Shown here piece after piece: positions 19,201-27,770 of a stretch of DNA of 64,000 nucleotides; the stretch's first letter is position 1; the number at the start of each line of letters is the position of its first letter. A program made the translations under genes and the position numbers. The DNA lies in assembly GCA_045110315.1 (NCBI GenBank), contig JBGCFY010000189.1, forward strand, positions 1-64,000, written 5' to 3'. This DNA comes from CALFBG01 sp045110315 (GTDB lineage: Bacteria; Bacteroidota; Bacteroidia; Chitinophagales; Saprospiraceae). The notes under the pieces were generated by a model. The model made no database searches and had not been told where the DNA came from. It was given only the letters and a program-made list of their open reading frames with translations.

Positions 19201-19528
19201 CGATCCAAACCACATTCGGATTATTAGGATCAATGGTAACACAACCGGTTGCGAAGACACTTTCTCGATCAAAAATGGGCGTCCAAGTCACGCCTGCGTT
19301 GTGCGTTTTCCAGACACCACCGGAAGCTACGGCAACGTACCATATATTATCATCCTGAGGATGAATAGCAATATCTGAGATTCTTCCCGACATAAAAGCG
19401 GGACCAATGCTCCGCAATTCCAAGCCTGCGAAATTATCGGCAGACCAAGTGTCGGTTGTTTTGTTTTGAGCAAATAAACTGGTAGCAAAAAGCGTACAGA
19501 GGCATAAGAAGTAGTAGTGGGGTCTCAT
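16259..19528 (-). CDS. Secreted BNR/sortilin-like beta-propeller protein
   Basis: 1089 residues with a signal peptide (YYFLCLCTLFATSLFAQ, cleavage near residue 21). The N-terminal ~720 residues are built from BNR/Asp-box repeats, S-x-D-x-G-x-x-W, for example YRSGDGGKTW, YKSTDGGKNW, HRSVDGGETW, YRSADRGASW and LKSTDRGKTW, as in VPS10/sortilin-type and glycoside-hydrolase-like ten-bladed propellers. The C-terminal ~300 residues include an FlgD-like extension (GFHRVAWDLRYPAPN) and a helical tail (about 950-1080). This architecture is widespread in Bacteroidota as a putative exported glycosidase, but catalytic residues cannot be assigned and the activity is unproven. No T9SS tail. Confidence 0.88.
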   Translation of the reverse strand: MRPHYYFLCLCTLFATSLFAQNKTTDTWSADNFAGLELRSIGPAFMSGRISDIAIHPQDDNIWYVAVASGGVWKTHNAGVTWTPIFDRESVFATGCVTIDPNNPNVVWIGTGENVGGRHLSFGDGVYRSGDGGKTWKNMGLKKSEHVSKIIVHPDDSDVVWVASQGPLWSKGGERGLYKSTDGGKNWKRTLGNSEWTGVTDISIDPRNPDVLYAATWDRHRTVAAYMGGGPGSGLHRSVDGGETWEKLTEGLPKSNLGKIGLAISPQQPDVLYAAIELDRRKGGVYRSADRGASWTKMSNAVSGATGPHYYQELYACPHQFDRIYLLDVRVQISENGGKTFRRMTEKHKHSDNHALAFRKDDPDYLLMGTDGGVYESFDLAKNWRYMANLPLTQFYKVAVDDAEPFYNIFGGTQDNSTEGGPSRTDNVQGIQNSDWRVVLDWDGHQPATEPGNPNIMYGQRQEGTLARIDMITGETMDIQPQPAEGEVYERFNWDAPILVSPHSPKRIFFASQRLWVSDNRGDDWRTISGDLTRNQNRLTLPIMGKQQSWDNAWDLSAMSNYNTITSIAESPKQEGLIYVGTDDGMIQVTEDYGKNWRKIEVSKIAGMPKVPYINDIKADLFDANTVYVSMDNHKYGDYQPYLLKSTDRGKTWKSIRANLPDRTLVWRLVQDHVKKDLLFIGTEFGIYFSPNGGNKWIQLKGGVPTISFRDLAIQRRENDLVGASFGRSFYVLDDYSALREVTEATLTSEATLFPTRKAWWFIPRSHLGFDGSKGDQGAGHFVAPNPPFGAVLTYYLQNDLSSQKEKRQAREKENPNSASFPGWEAIEAEKNEAAAKVWLTIKDSQGQVVRRVAGKTKKGFHRVAWDLRYPAPNAIRMIEPPAPMWGGPPQGLMAAPGTYTASLSKEVDGVVTELSSPQNFEVVPLRKGALEGAAPEVVAKFWRDYEAAVRQHSALQISLGNAHTKLKRMKKVLYHSRAAAGSLDQRLAELRKEIIAINESLNGDMARQEPGEKVNPTIGGRLFSISIGIGNSTYGPTTNQKNGLTIVNKQMQALQTKLMASRTKISQLAKDMIAAGAPWIEGEPLPKK

Positions 19529-19884
19529 GGTTGTATGTTTAAAACGTTAAGGAAAGTAGTAAATCATTACGGTATCGATGAAAACAATGAGAAGATCATT
19601 GTGTCCTTTGCTCAAAGTACGTAATTTTTTAAGGAAAGCCAAGTAGATATTTTGGATTATAGCTAAGCAAATATTTTGATGACGGAGGTGGAGACCATAT
19701 TCTTCCCTGGAAAAGTAAATTTCCTTCTAATAATCTGTTTTTACGGGTCTTTTCTGGCAATTTTTACCTCGCGCTGACTTCTTATTGCTAAAAAGGTATT
19801 TACTTTGCAGGCAAATCGGGAATCTCCCAGAATTTGACCAAAATTCTCACAGAAGTGGACATCCACTTCACAAATAACTTTGCG
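19529..19884. other. Divergent intergenic region with three stacked inverted repeats before ccmE
   Basis: 356 bp between the divergent BNR-repeat and ccmE genes. The right end holds three adjacent inverted repeats: GGGA/TCCC (19818-19828), AGAATTT/AAATTCT (19829-19847) and GAAGTGGA/TCCACTTC (19852-19869). Nothing else was recognised. Confidence 0.6.
19852..19869. promoter_or_regulatory. Perfect 8-bp palindrome just upstream of ccmE
   Basis: GAAGTGGA, two-base spacer CA, TCCACTTC. It ends 15 bases before the ccmE ATG. The tight spacing fits a DNA-binding dimer site better than an RNA hairpin. Confidence 0.45.
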
Positions 19885-20280
19885 ATGAAAAAAATACACA
19901 TTGTAGGAATGATAATGATTGCCATTGCCATTGTCATGATCAGCACCGCAGCGGATGACTTGAGTACATACGCTGATTTTCAGACGGCACGCCAATCTAA
20001 TTCCTTGGTAAAAATTGCAGGTGTTTTATCTAAAGATAAGGAAATGCAATACGACCCTGCCATTGATCCTAACTACTTCAGCTTTTTTGTCAAAGATAGT
20101 AAAGGAGAAGAGCAAAAAGTCGTCCTTTACGGAAGTAAGCCACAGGATTTCGAACTTTCCGAACAAATCGTGATTACTGGAAAGATGAAGGATGGTGATT
20201 TTATCGCTTCCGATATGTTGCTCAAATGTCCCTCTAAATATAAAGATGAAGAGATTTACATTAAGGCAGCGGAAAGCTAG
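19885..20280 (+). CDS. ccmE: Cytochrome c maturation heme chaperone CcmE, Cys-type
   Basis: 131 residues from the ATG at 19885; an upstream TTG at 19834 would run through the palindrome and is unlikely. One N-terminal membrane anchor (IVGMIMIAIAIVMIS), then an OB-fold domain with VKIAGVLSKDKEM, FFVKDSKGEEQKVV and VITGKMKDGDFIASDMLLKCPSKY. CcmE carries heme covalently in the periplasm and hands it to CcmF. The canonical heme-binding His of HxxxY is replaced by Cys115 in CxxxY (CPSKY), the variant known from Desulfovibrio and archaea. ccmF follows after 108 bp. Confidence 0.92.
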   Translation: MKKIHIVGMIMIAIAIVMISTAADDLSTYADFQTARQSNSLVKIAGVLSKDKEMQYDPAIDPNYFSFFVKDSKGEEQKVVLYGSKPQDFELSEQIVITGKMKDGDFIASDMLLKCPSKYKDEEIYIKAAES

Positions 20281-20388
20281 GAAACCTTGCTAGCTACAAA
20301 TCAGCTAATAAAAAATTCATTTTCTGTTTTTCTCCCAAAGCCAACGCGAAAAACACAGACCGTTTTGTTGGGCTTTTAAAATACATTC

Positions 20389-23238
20389 ATGGAATCTATC
20401 CAATACATTGGAGAACATTTACTCCCCGGGAAATTAGGCCATATTTTCATCCTACTTAGTTTTGTTTCGAGCTTGCTTGCCGTAGCAGCCTACTATTTTG
20501 CGACCAAGCATATTGGTAAAGAAAGTTATGCTGGCTGGCGACGTATTGGTCGGGTGGGTTATAGCTTGCATGGCATCAGTGTATTTGCCATTATTGGTAC
20601 GATGTTTTATATCATGCTCCAACAGTACTACGAATATCATTATGTATGGGAACACGTTTCGGAAGATTTAGATTTTAAATACATTTTCTCCGCGTTTTGG
20701 GAAGGGCAAGAAGGTAGTTTTTTATTATGGATGTTCTGGCACGTGGTACTGGGTGGTATTTTAATGTTTAGTGCTAAAAATTGGGAAGCGCCCGTTATGG
20801 CGATCCTTGCTTTAATTCAAGTTTTCATTGGTTCCATGATCCTTGGCTTATACTTTGACCTCGGTTTGTCGGAATTTAGGTTAGGAAGTAATCCATTTAT
20901 GTTGCTCCGCGATTTGAAAGAAGCGCCCATTTTCGCGCAAGCGGATTATTTAGAAAAAATCAAAGGTACGGGCTTAAATCCTTTGCTACAGAATTATTGG
21001 ATGACCATTCACCCGCCTACCCTTTTCTTAGGTTTTGCTTCTACCTCCGTTCCGTTTTGTTATGCCATTGCTGGACTCTGGACCAAGCAACACCGCGCGT
21101 GGTTAAAACCCGTTTTACCTTGGGCATTATTCTCCGGTGCTATACTTGGAACAGGAATCTTAATGGGTGGCGCTTGGGCTTACGAAGCTTTAAGCTTTGG
21201 AGGATACTGGGCATGGGATCCAGTAGAAAACATGTCTTTGGTACCTTGGATTATTTTGTTGGCAGGCATTCATACGAACCTCATTGCGAATAGCACAGGC
21301 TACTCGATTAAAAGTAGCTATATTTTCTACCTGCTTACTTTTTTGATGATTGTATATTCAACGTTCTTGACGAGAAGTGGTGTTTTGGGAGAAACTTCGG
21401 TACACGCCTTTACGGAAATGGGTTTAGAGGTACAACTAATCAGTTTCATCGTTTTCTTCTTATTGCTTTCGATCGTTTTATTCTTTTGGCAAATGCGTAA
21501 TATTCCTACGCCAAAGACGGAAGAAAGTGCTGCCTCTCGAGAATTTTGGATGTTTATCGGAGCGCTCGTATTACTCTTCTCTGCGGTACTTATTACGGGC
21601 TCCACCTCCCTTCCCGTTTACAATAAAATTGCTGCGCTATTTGATCCAGGTTTTGAAGGAAAAACCATTACCGATCCAATTACGCACTACAATAAATATC
21701 AAATGTGGATTGCCGTATTCATCGCCTTGCTAAGTGGTATCGCGCAATTTCTACGATATTCTGCGGTCAATTGGAAGCAACAAGCTCCCAAGGTAATGAA
21801 ACGCTTGGGGATACTCACCGTGATTACTGCCGGACTCACTTTTTTGACCAATTACTGGCTTGATATTTATGCTTGGCAGTATTTAGTATTATTATTTTTC
21901 TGTCTTTTTAGTGTCGTCGCCAATTTGGATTATCTCATTAATTTTACCCGGCTAAATTTAAAATTGGCGGGTTCTAGTTTAGCACACCTTGGCTTTGGCT
22001 TAATGGTCGTGGGTTCCATCGCTTCCGGTTTAAACAAAAGACACATCTCTTCTAATCCTTTTGCCACGCGTGGTTTATTAGAAGAAGAACTAATCAAAAA
22101 GAACGTCGTTCTTTTCAAAGGTGTTCCTTTAAAAATGAGTGGCTACGACGTAACCTACGTCAAGGATGAATTTCAAGGGAACAATCGTTTATACGAAATC
22201 AACTATAAAAAGAAATCGCTGGAAGGAGAAGTCATTGAAGAATTCAATCTTTTTCCAACGGCCTTGTATAATAATGTAGTGACAAAAGTTGCCGCTTATA
22301 ATCCAGATACGAAGCACAGTTTAACGGAAGATCTTTTTACGCACATCGCGAGTATTCCCAAAGTAGAAGCTGACGCTGAATTTGCCAAAAGCTTCGAGGA
22401 TAGTCTCAACTATATCAACTACCCCATCAGTGCGGAAGAACCTGTTTATATTCTAGATACCATTTTGGCTTTGGATACGATGGTCATTCGAAAATTCTCC
22501 GCCGAGTTAATCTCTACGACCAAGCATCCAGAAAGTGAAGAATACGAAGTGCAGGAAGGAGACCTTGCCATCGGCGCAAAAATTCTCATCAAAAATGTAG
22601 ACGATCCGAAAGGTAAATGGACGGTTGATCCAATCTTTTTGGTGCGCAAAGGACAAGCTTTTCAATTTCCAGGACAAATTAACGAAGCGTCTTTACGAGT
22701 TAGCTTGAGTCCGGCTTCCTTTCCTTATTTCTTTACACCGGAGGAACAACTCGACTACGAATCAATTAGCTTTAAGCTCGGTGAAAAGGTCCGTTATAAA
22801 GACTATGAAATTGAATTTTCTGGTGTCAATAAAACACCAGATCATCCAGACTATATCGCTCAGCCAAAAGATATTGCCGTTAGTGCAAATCTATCGGTTA
22901 AAGATACGCGCAATGGAGACCTCAAAAATGCCGCGCCCGTATATTTAATTCGTGGTAAGAACCAAGGTTCTTTCAAAGATGTCCTCGAAGATTGGCGCTT
23001 ACATTTCAACTTCGAATCCATTGATCCGGAATCGGGAAGCATTAAAATTAGAATCGCTAAAAATGAGCAAGCTCGACCGAATTTAGTACTTTCCATTGCT
23101 AAAAAATCATTTCGTACAGATTACGTCGTTCTAGAAGCGATTATCTTTCCCGGAATTAATTTCTTTTGGCTAGGTGCTATTTTAATGATGATTGGCTTAG
23201 CAATATCCATCGTTCACCGTAGGAATTTAGCGCACTAA
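20389..23238 (+). CDS. ccmF: Cytochrome c heme lyase subunit CcmF
   Basis: 949-residue polytopic membrane protein that ligates heme from CcmE to CxxCH of apocytochromes in the periplasm. The tryptophan-rich WWD-type signature WAWDPVENMSLVPW starts at residue 274, preceded by MTIHPPTLFLGF, and WEGQEGSFLLW occurs near residue 104. About 12-15 membrane helices precede a large extracytoplasmic region (about 560-910), with a last helix near the C-terminus. That region, IGLASGLNKRH-like onward, is larger than in proteobacterial CcmF (about 650 residues), as is usual in Bacteroidota. Other ccm genes are not in the window. Confidence 0.94.
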   Translation: MESIQYIGEHLLPGKLGHIFILLSFVSSLLAVAAYYFATKHIGKESYAGWRRIGRVGYSLHGISVFAIIGTMFYIMLQQYYEYHYVWEHVSEDLDFKYIFSAFWEGQEGSFLLWMFWHVVLGGILMFSAKNWEAPVMAILALIQVFIGSMILGLYFDLGLSEFRLGSNPFMLLRDLKEAPIFAQADYLEKIKGTGLNPLLQNYWMTIHPPTLFLGFASTSVPFCYAIAGLWTKQHRAWLKPVLPWALFSGAILGTGILMGGAWAYEALSFGGYWAWDPVENMSLVPWIILLAGIHTNLIANSTGYSIKSSYIFYLLTFLMIVYSTFLTRSGVLGETSVHAFTEMGLEVQLISFIVFFLLLSIVLFFWQMRNIPTPKTEESAASREFWMFIGALVLLFSAVLITGSTSLPVYNKIAALFDPGFEGKTITDPITHYNKYQMWIAVFIALLSGIAQFLRYSAVNWKQQAPKVMKRLGILTVITAGLTFLTNYWLDIYAWQYLVLLFFCLFSVVANLDYLINFTRLNLKLAGSSLAHLGFGLMVVGSIASGLNKRHISSNPFATRGLLEEELIKKNVVLFKGVPLKMSGYDVTYVKDEFQGNNRLYEINYKKKSLEGEVIEEFNLFPTALYNNVVTKVAAYNPDTKHSLTEDLFTHIASIPKVEADAEFAKSFEDSLNYINYPISAEEPVYILDTILALDTMVIRKFSAELISTTKHPESEEYEVQEGDLAIGAKILIKNVDDPKGKWTVDPIFLVRKGQAFQFPGQINEASLRVSLSPASFPYFFTPEEQLDYESISFKLGEKVRYKDYEIEFSGVNKTPDHPDYIAQPKDIAVSANLSVKDTRNGDLKNAAPVYLIRGKNQGSFKDVLEDWRLHFNFESIDPESGSIKIRIAKNEQARPNLVLSIAKKSFRTDYVVLEAIIFPGINFFWLGAILMMIGLAISIVHRRNLAH

Positions 23239-23271
23239 TTTAAGTGTTTCGCTTTTCCAATCCTGATGCTT

Positions 23272-24048
23272 ATGGAAAAAATTGTAATACTTGGTGCAGG
23301 AAATCTTGCCTTTCACTTAGCGCAACGTTTGCAGGATCAAGGACTGCAGGTTTTACAAATCTACAGTCGAAAAATCACGAAGGCCCGCCGCTTGGCCAAA
23401 CTCGTACAGGCGAATGCAACTAAGCAATTAGCCGCGATTGATCCCAAGGCAGATCTTTATATTATTGCCGTTGCTGATAATGCCATTGGCGAAGTTGCTC
23501 AAGAAATTTCGATACATTTGCCTAAAACGGCGTTGGTCGTCCATACTTCCGGTGCTACACCGAGTACCGTACTTCGTCCTCATTTCAAACGCTATGGAAT
23601 TTTCTATCCGTTGCAAAGTTTTTCGATGGCTCGCCCAGTAGATTTTGACCAATTACCTATTTGTATTGATGCCAAGACGAAGCGAGATCAAAAGTTACTC
23701 TTTAAATTAGCAACGCGCATTTGTCCTAATGTACATTTGATCAACGACGAACAACGAGCAATCCTACACGTCGCGGCCGTTTTCGTTAATAATTTCACCA
23801 ATCATTTATTTGATATTGGTCAACAAATCGTTGCGGAGCAATCTATTGATTTTGCCTTGCTAAAGCCCTTAATTGCGGAGACGGCAGCAAAGGTACAAGA
23901 TAATCTTCCTGCAAAAATGCAAACCGGTCCTGCCGTGCGTAATGATCAAAAAACCATTGCTAGACACCTCGCCTACTTAGAAAAGTTTCCAGCGTACGCG
24001 GCGATTTACCAATTGCTATCGCAGAGTATTCTTTCCCGTAAGGGTTAA
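23272..24048 (+). CDS. DUF2520 / Rossmann-like reductase family protein
   Basis: 258 residues from the ATG at 23272 (another ATG two codons upstream). The N-terminal Rossmann fold shows KIVILGAGNLAFHLAQRL (residues 3-20), followed by the phrase DLYIIAVADNAIG and HTSGATPSTVL. The C-terminal half is the all-helical DUF2520 domain (FYPLQSFS, HVAAVFVNNFTNHL). NADP-dependent dehydrogenase of unknown substrate; family members resemble ketopantoate reductase and ProC folds. It follows ccmF by 33 bp and may be cotranscribed with it. Confidence 0.88.
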   Translation: MEKIVILGAGNLAFHLAQRLQDQGLQVLQIYSRKITKARRLAKLVQANATKQLAAIDPKADLYIIAVADNAIGEVAQEISIHLPKTALVVHTSGATPSTVLRPHFKRYGIFYPLQSFSMARPVDFDQLPICIDAKTKRDQKLLFKLATRICPNVHLINDEQRAILHVAAVFVNNFTNHLFDIGQQIVAEQSIDFALLKPLIAETAAKVQDNLPAKMQTGPAVRNDQKTIARHLAYLEKFPAYAAIYQLLSQSILSRKG

Positions 24049-24113
24049 AATTTCTGTTTAAAACAAAAATCAACCACTAATTTCATTTACTAATATTTTC
24101 AAAATAAAAATTC

Positions 24114-24395
24114 ATGCGCATCATTGGTCACCTTGAACATTCTTCCATGAAAATCACCGTTTTTCAAATGGATAATAAATATTCCGTAAAGTTTGAAACG
24201 AGCCTCTACGAACAAACCTATAAGTTTCGCCAAAGCGAGGAATTACAGGGATTAGCCGCCATTGAAACGTTAGTTGATGATCAATTCCAAGCACAAGTAC
24301 TTGAGCAATTCCAACAGTTGCACCGCATCAAATCAGAAGGTCTTGGTCGTTTTTTGAGTGCGCAGGAAGAAGAAGAGTTTGACGAAATTATTTAG
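24114..24395 (+). CDS. Small conserved hypothetical protein
   Basis: 93 residues, no signal peptide or membrane helix. N-terminal beta-rich region (RIIGHLEHSSMKITVFQMDNKYSVKFE) followed by an acidic helical C-terminus ending EEEEFDEII. I know of no function; the composition and clear codon bias support a real cytoplasmic protein. It lies 65 bp after the DUF2520 gene in the same direction and its stop is 8 bp from the convergent gene, leaving no room for a terminator. Confidence 0.7.
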   Translation: MRIIGHLEHSSMKITVFQMDNKYSVKFETSLYEQTYKFRQSEELQGLAAIETLVDDQFQAQVLEQFQQLHRIKSEGLGRFLSAQEEEEFDEII

Positions 24396-24403
24396 TTTCC
24401 GTT

Positions 24404-25180
24404 TTAGAACATAAATCTAATCCCGTTCGTCAAACTATAAATGGTATTAACGATGCCTTCGGGAACATCGGTATCGTAGGTAAAGTTAAACGTAGTCGTG
24501 AAAAACAACTTCGAAGTAATATTGAAGTTGACACGCGTTTGACTAGAAACCCGAAAGTCGCCAAAATCAGTTAGTAAGGGTTGAAAATAATTGGTGCTTC
24601 CAATGGTTAGATATGGCTTGGGGTGCAATTCAAAAGATAAATAACTACTCATTCGATGATCGTGAAACTCTCGGTCGGGCGCTGATTCATCACTATATTC
24701 ATACATATACAAAACACCTATAAAACCATTGTAATTCTCTTTAGTCAACCAAGCATAGCGAGGTCCGGTACCCAGCAAGGTTCTCAGCCTTAAATTCAGT
24801 CGCTCGTTGTATTGTGCTTGAGCAAAAGCTTCGTAGGTCCAACGCTTACTCATTCGATAGTTATACCTTAAATGCTGAAAGCCATCATTGATAAATTTTT
24901 CACTTCCAATATTCACCAAATTGTAATTGGTAATCGAAAACACTAAATGCCGATTGTATACTCGATCAAAGCGCGCGTTAAATTTAGTCTGGCTCACTTG
25001 GTCACCGTTTTGGACAATACTATATTGTAGACCTACCTGGCCAAACCAAGCAATGGTATCCTGTGGATCAAGCTTTCGTTGATCTTCAATATTTACAATT
25101 TGTGCAAGGGACCATTGTGCCACGCTTAAGAATAAGAGACAAAGCAAGCATCGAAATTGCTTTACAGAAAAAGGATACAT
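24404..25180 (-). CDS. Outer-membrane beta-barrel protein, DUF481-like
   Basis: 258 residues with a signal peptide (LLCLLFLSVAQWSLAQ, cleavage near residue 27). The mature chain is a succession of amphipathic strands typical of an outer-membrane barrel: TKFNARFDRVYNRHLVFSITNY, WTYEAFAQAQYNERLNLRL, LGTGPRYAW, GVLYMYEYS, RVNFNITSKLFFTTTFNFTYD, and a C-terminal Phe in SLTNGIRFMF. The pattern fits DUF481 (YdiY-like) proteins. Transport or structural role unknown. Confidence 0.75.
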   Translation of the reverse strand: MYPFSVKQFRCLLCLLFLSVAQWSLAQIVNIEDQRKLDPQDTIAWFGQVGLQYSIVQNGDQVSQTKFNARFDRVYNRHLVFSITNYNLVNIGSEKFINDGFQHLRYNYRMSKRWTYEAFAQAQYNERLNLRLRTLLGTGPRYAWLTKENYNGFIGVLYMYEYSDESAPDREFHDHRMSSYLSFELHPKPYLTIGSTNYFQPLLTDFGDFRVSSQTRVNFNITSKLFFTTTFNFTYDTDVPEGIVNTIYSLTNGIRFMF

Positions 25181-25401
25181 AATTATATAAAATAAATAGA
25201 TTAAAAATCTTCCTTGTCAGAATGGTTTTTCAACAAAGAAAGAGCGTAAGCTTCCTTGAAAAGTAGGAAGGTGTATAATAATTCTAATAGCAGTTTAGAA
25301 AGATTCTACCTTCACGCAAGTAAGCAGCCATTTTTGTTTAAACCTACCTCTGTAAGCAAGCAACTTGAAGCGCTGTATTCGAATTTTCAGACTACTTCTA
25401 C

Positions 25402-26025
25402 CTAAAGGCTCGTTAGCTTATGCTTTAAAAAGGCAACTACAATTTCTAAGCCCTTTTCAAAATTTTCGTTATTGTTGATGGTAATATCCGCCACCTCTCG
25501 GTAAGGCTTAATATATTTATCGAAGGCAGGCGTGACATGAGCAGCGTAACGATACAATACATCTTCCAATGGATAATTACGATCAATGCGATCTCTTTTG
25601 ATACGACGAGTCACCTTTAAATCCGTGCGGGCATGAACAAATATTTTTAAATCCATCAAATCGCGTAAACCCTTGTGGTGCAGCACAAACAAACCTTCTA
25701 CCAAGATAATTGGTGCAGGCTTAAAAGCTAAAATCTTCGCCTCTGCCGCTTGATTATTGAAGGTATATTCTTTTCTCGTTACCGTTTCTCCTTTCATCAA
25801 ACGCTGAATATCTCCGTATAAGTCGTCTAGTTCAATGGATTCTAATCGATCAAAATTCGCGATGCCTTTTTCATCAACGAGTTGCTTCTCCAAGGGTAAA
25901 TAATAATCGTCTTGTGAAACCAAACACATCTCAGTATCTGAAAATATCTTCTTCAATGCTCTAATAAAACTAGTTTTTCCTGAGCCACTCCCGCCCGTAA
26001 TTCCTATAATAAATGGTTTATTCAT
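25402..26025 (-). CDS. udk: Uridine kinase
   Basis: Phosphorylates uridine/cytidine to UMP/CMP in pyrimidine salvage. 207 residues from the ATG at 26023-26025; an upstream in-frame ATG at 26050-26052 would add nine residues before the natural start MNKPFIIGITGG. P-loop GITGGSGSGKTSF is at residues 7-19, the nucleoside-binding region includes SQDDYYLPL and NFDRLESIEL, and IFVHARTDLKVTRRIKRD forms the lid. It is divergent from the nucleoside transporter across a 294-bp gap, a sensible uptake/phosphorylation pair. Confidence 0.95.
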   Translation of the reverse strand: MNKPFIIGITGGSGSGKTSFIRALKKIFSDTEMCLVSQDDYYLPLEKQLVDEKGIANFDRLESIELDDLYGDIQRLMKGETVTRKEYTFNNQAAEAKILAFKPAPIILVEGLFVLHHKGLRDLMDLKIFVHARTDLKVTRRIKRDRIDRNYPLEDVLYRYAAHVTPAFDKYIKPYREVADITINNNENFEKGLEIVVAFLKHKLTSL

Positions 26026-26319
26026 GTTCCTTAGTTTATAACCGAAGGTCAAATTTAATTAATTCAGTAGAATTCTCCGCAGGAAAAGTAGAAAGCTATT
26101 CCAAAATTATCAAATCAATTGACTACATTTGGAGAGGATAAGCAAGAGATCAAAGCAATTTTTCGAGAGCGCACGAAGTTAGTGAAAACAATTTCAAACA
26201 ATCTCCTAAAAAATCACCTGCCTTATCCGTAACGAAAAAGCTGCGCACTGGCGAGAGGAGTTCCGTCACCGAATCCTCCGACCGAGATTCAAATGGGCGC
26301 AAAAAAACAAGTAACTACT

Positions 26320-27669
26320 ATGGAGTTTTTTATCAATCTGATGAGGGGAGCATTAGGGATTGTTGTGATGATCGGAATTTGTTATCTTTTCAGCAGTAAT
26401 CGTAAAAAAATTGATTGGCCCTTGGTCGCCAAAGGTTTAGCCCTTCAAATCGTATTAGCCATCGCCATTTTAGAGGTTCCTCCCGTACGAATGGTTTTCG
26501 AATACATTGCTAATTTTTTCGTTCTGGTACTTGAGTTTACCGAAGCAGGTGCTACTTTCGTACTCGGTAGTTGGCCGGATCAAGCCGAAATTGTTGCCGT
26601 CGATTTTAGCAAACCCGTTGCCGAGCAAAAGTCTAACTTTATGATCGGTTACGTATTTGCCTTCAAAGTTTTACCAACCATCTTATTCTTTGCAGCGCTA
26701 TCTGCCCTACTCTACTATCTCGGTATTTTACAACGAATTATTTACGGTTTTGCTTGGGTCATGAGTAAAGTCATGCGACTTTCCGGTGCAGAAAGTACCG
26801 CCGCCGCTGCCAATGTTTTCATTGGACAAACAGAAGCGCCTTTAGTTATCAAACCGTACTTAGAAAATATGACGCGCTCTGAAATCATGTGTCTCATGAC
26901 GGGCGGAATGGCAACCATCGCCGGTGGTGTTTTTGCTGCTTTCGTTGGCTTTTTAGGTGGTTCTAATCCCGCCGCTCAGTTAGAATTTGCGACACACTTA
27001 CTGACCGCCTCGATCATCTCAGCTCCCGCTGCAATTGTTACCGCGAAGATTCTAGTCCCCGAAGCGGAACCAGAAAAAATCAATACGAATTTACAAATTC
27101 CTCGAGAAAAATTAGGTTCCAATATCTTAGATGCTATTTCACTGGGTACCGTTGATGGTCTTAAATTAGCGGTTAATGTTGGGGCGATGCTCATTGTCTT
27201 TATCGCTTTGGTTGCTATGGTCAATTTCTTTTTATTCACCTTGGGAGATGCCATTAGTTTAAACGAAGTCATTCAGGCGAATACGCGCTACGAAGGTTTA
27301 AACTTAGAGTTTCTCCTTGGAAATCTCTTTGCGCCCATTGCTTGGCTACTCGGCGTACCTTCTCAAGATATTACCTACATCGGTCAATTATTAGGTAAAA
27401 AAACGGTGATCAACGAGTTTGTAGCTTACATTGACCTTGGTATTTTGAAAAATCAAGAAGGTGTGAATCTAAGTAAGAAGTCAATCATTATTGCCACTTA
27501 TGCCTTATGTGGTTTCTCTAATTTTTCTTCCATTGGTATTCAAATCGGTGGCATCGGAGCCATTGCGCCCAATCAACGTAAAACCCTCACCGAAATGGGC
27601 ATTAAAGCTTTGATCGGTGGAACAATCGCTTGTTTCTTAACGGCTATTATTGCGGGGATTTTAATTTAA
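26320..27669 (+). CDS. nupC: Concentrative nucleoside transporter, NupC/CNT family
   Basis: Cation-coupled nucleoside importer in the inner membrane. 449 residues from ATG 26320; an ATG at 26293 would add nine hydrophilic residues and cannot be excluded. Family motifs are clear: VFIGQTEAPLVIKPYL near residue 165, MTGGMATIAGGVFAAFVGFLG (about 191-211), and CGFSNFSSIGIQIGGIGAIAPNQR (about 396-419), the substrate-binding regions of CNT transporters. Several membrane helices and re-entrant hairpins are evident. The adjacent divergent udk supports a salvage role. A strong hairpin follows the stop. Confidence 0.94.
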   Translation: MEFFINLMRGALGIVVMIGICYLFSSNRKKIDWPLVAKGLALQIVLAIAILEVPPVRMVFEYIANFFVLVLEFTEAGATFVLGSWPDQAEIVAVDFSKPVAEQKSNFMIGYVFAFKVLPTILFFAALSALLYYLGILQRIIYGFAWVMSKVMRLSGAESTAAAANVFIGQTEAPLVIKPYLENMTRSEIMCLMTGGMATIAGGVFAAFVGFLGGSNPAAQLEFATHLLTASIISAPAAIVTAKILVPEAEPEKINTNLQIPREKLGSNILDAISLGTVDGLKLAVNVGAMLIVFIALVAMVNFFLFTLGDAISLNEVIQANTRYEGLNLEFLLGNLFAPIAWLLGVPSQDITYIGQLLGKKTVINEFVAYIDLGILKNQEGVNLSKKSIIIATYALCGFSNFSSIGIQIGGIGAIAPNQRKTLTEMGIKALIGGTIACFLTAIIAGILI

Positions 27670-27710
27670 AACAACTTTTAAAATACTAGTCCTCTTTTTC
27701 TAAAACATAA

Positions 27711-27748
27711 AATCGGCCTTGATGCAGTTGCGTCAAGGCCGATTGGGC
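27711..27748. terminator. Perfect 12-bp hairpin between convergent nupC and peroxiredoxin genes
   Basis: Arms AATCGGCCTTGA (27711-27722) and TCAAGGCCGATT (27733-27744), loop of ten. On the minus strand it is followed by TTTT, so it best serves the peroxiredoxin transcript, but its position suits both. Confidence 0.75.
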
Positions 27749-27770
27749 TAAGTTAAGTAACCAAATTTTT

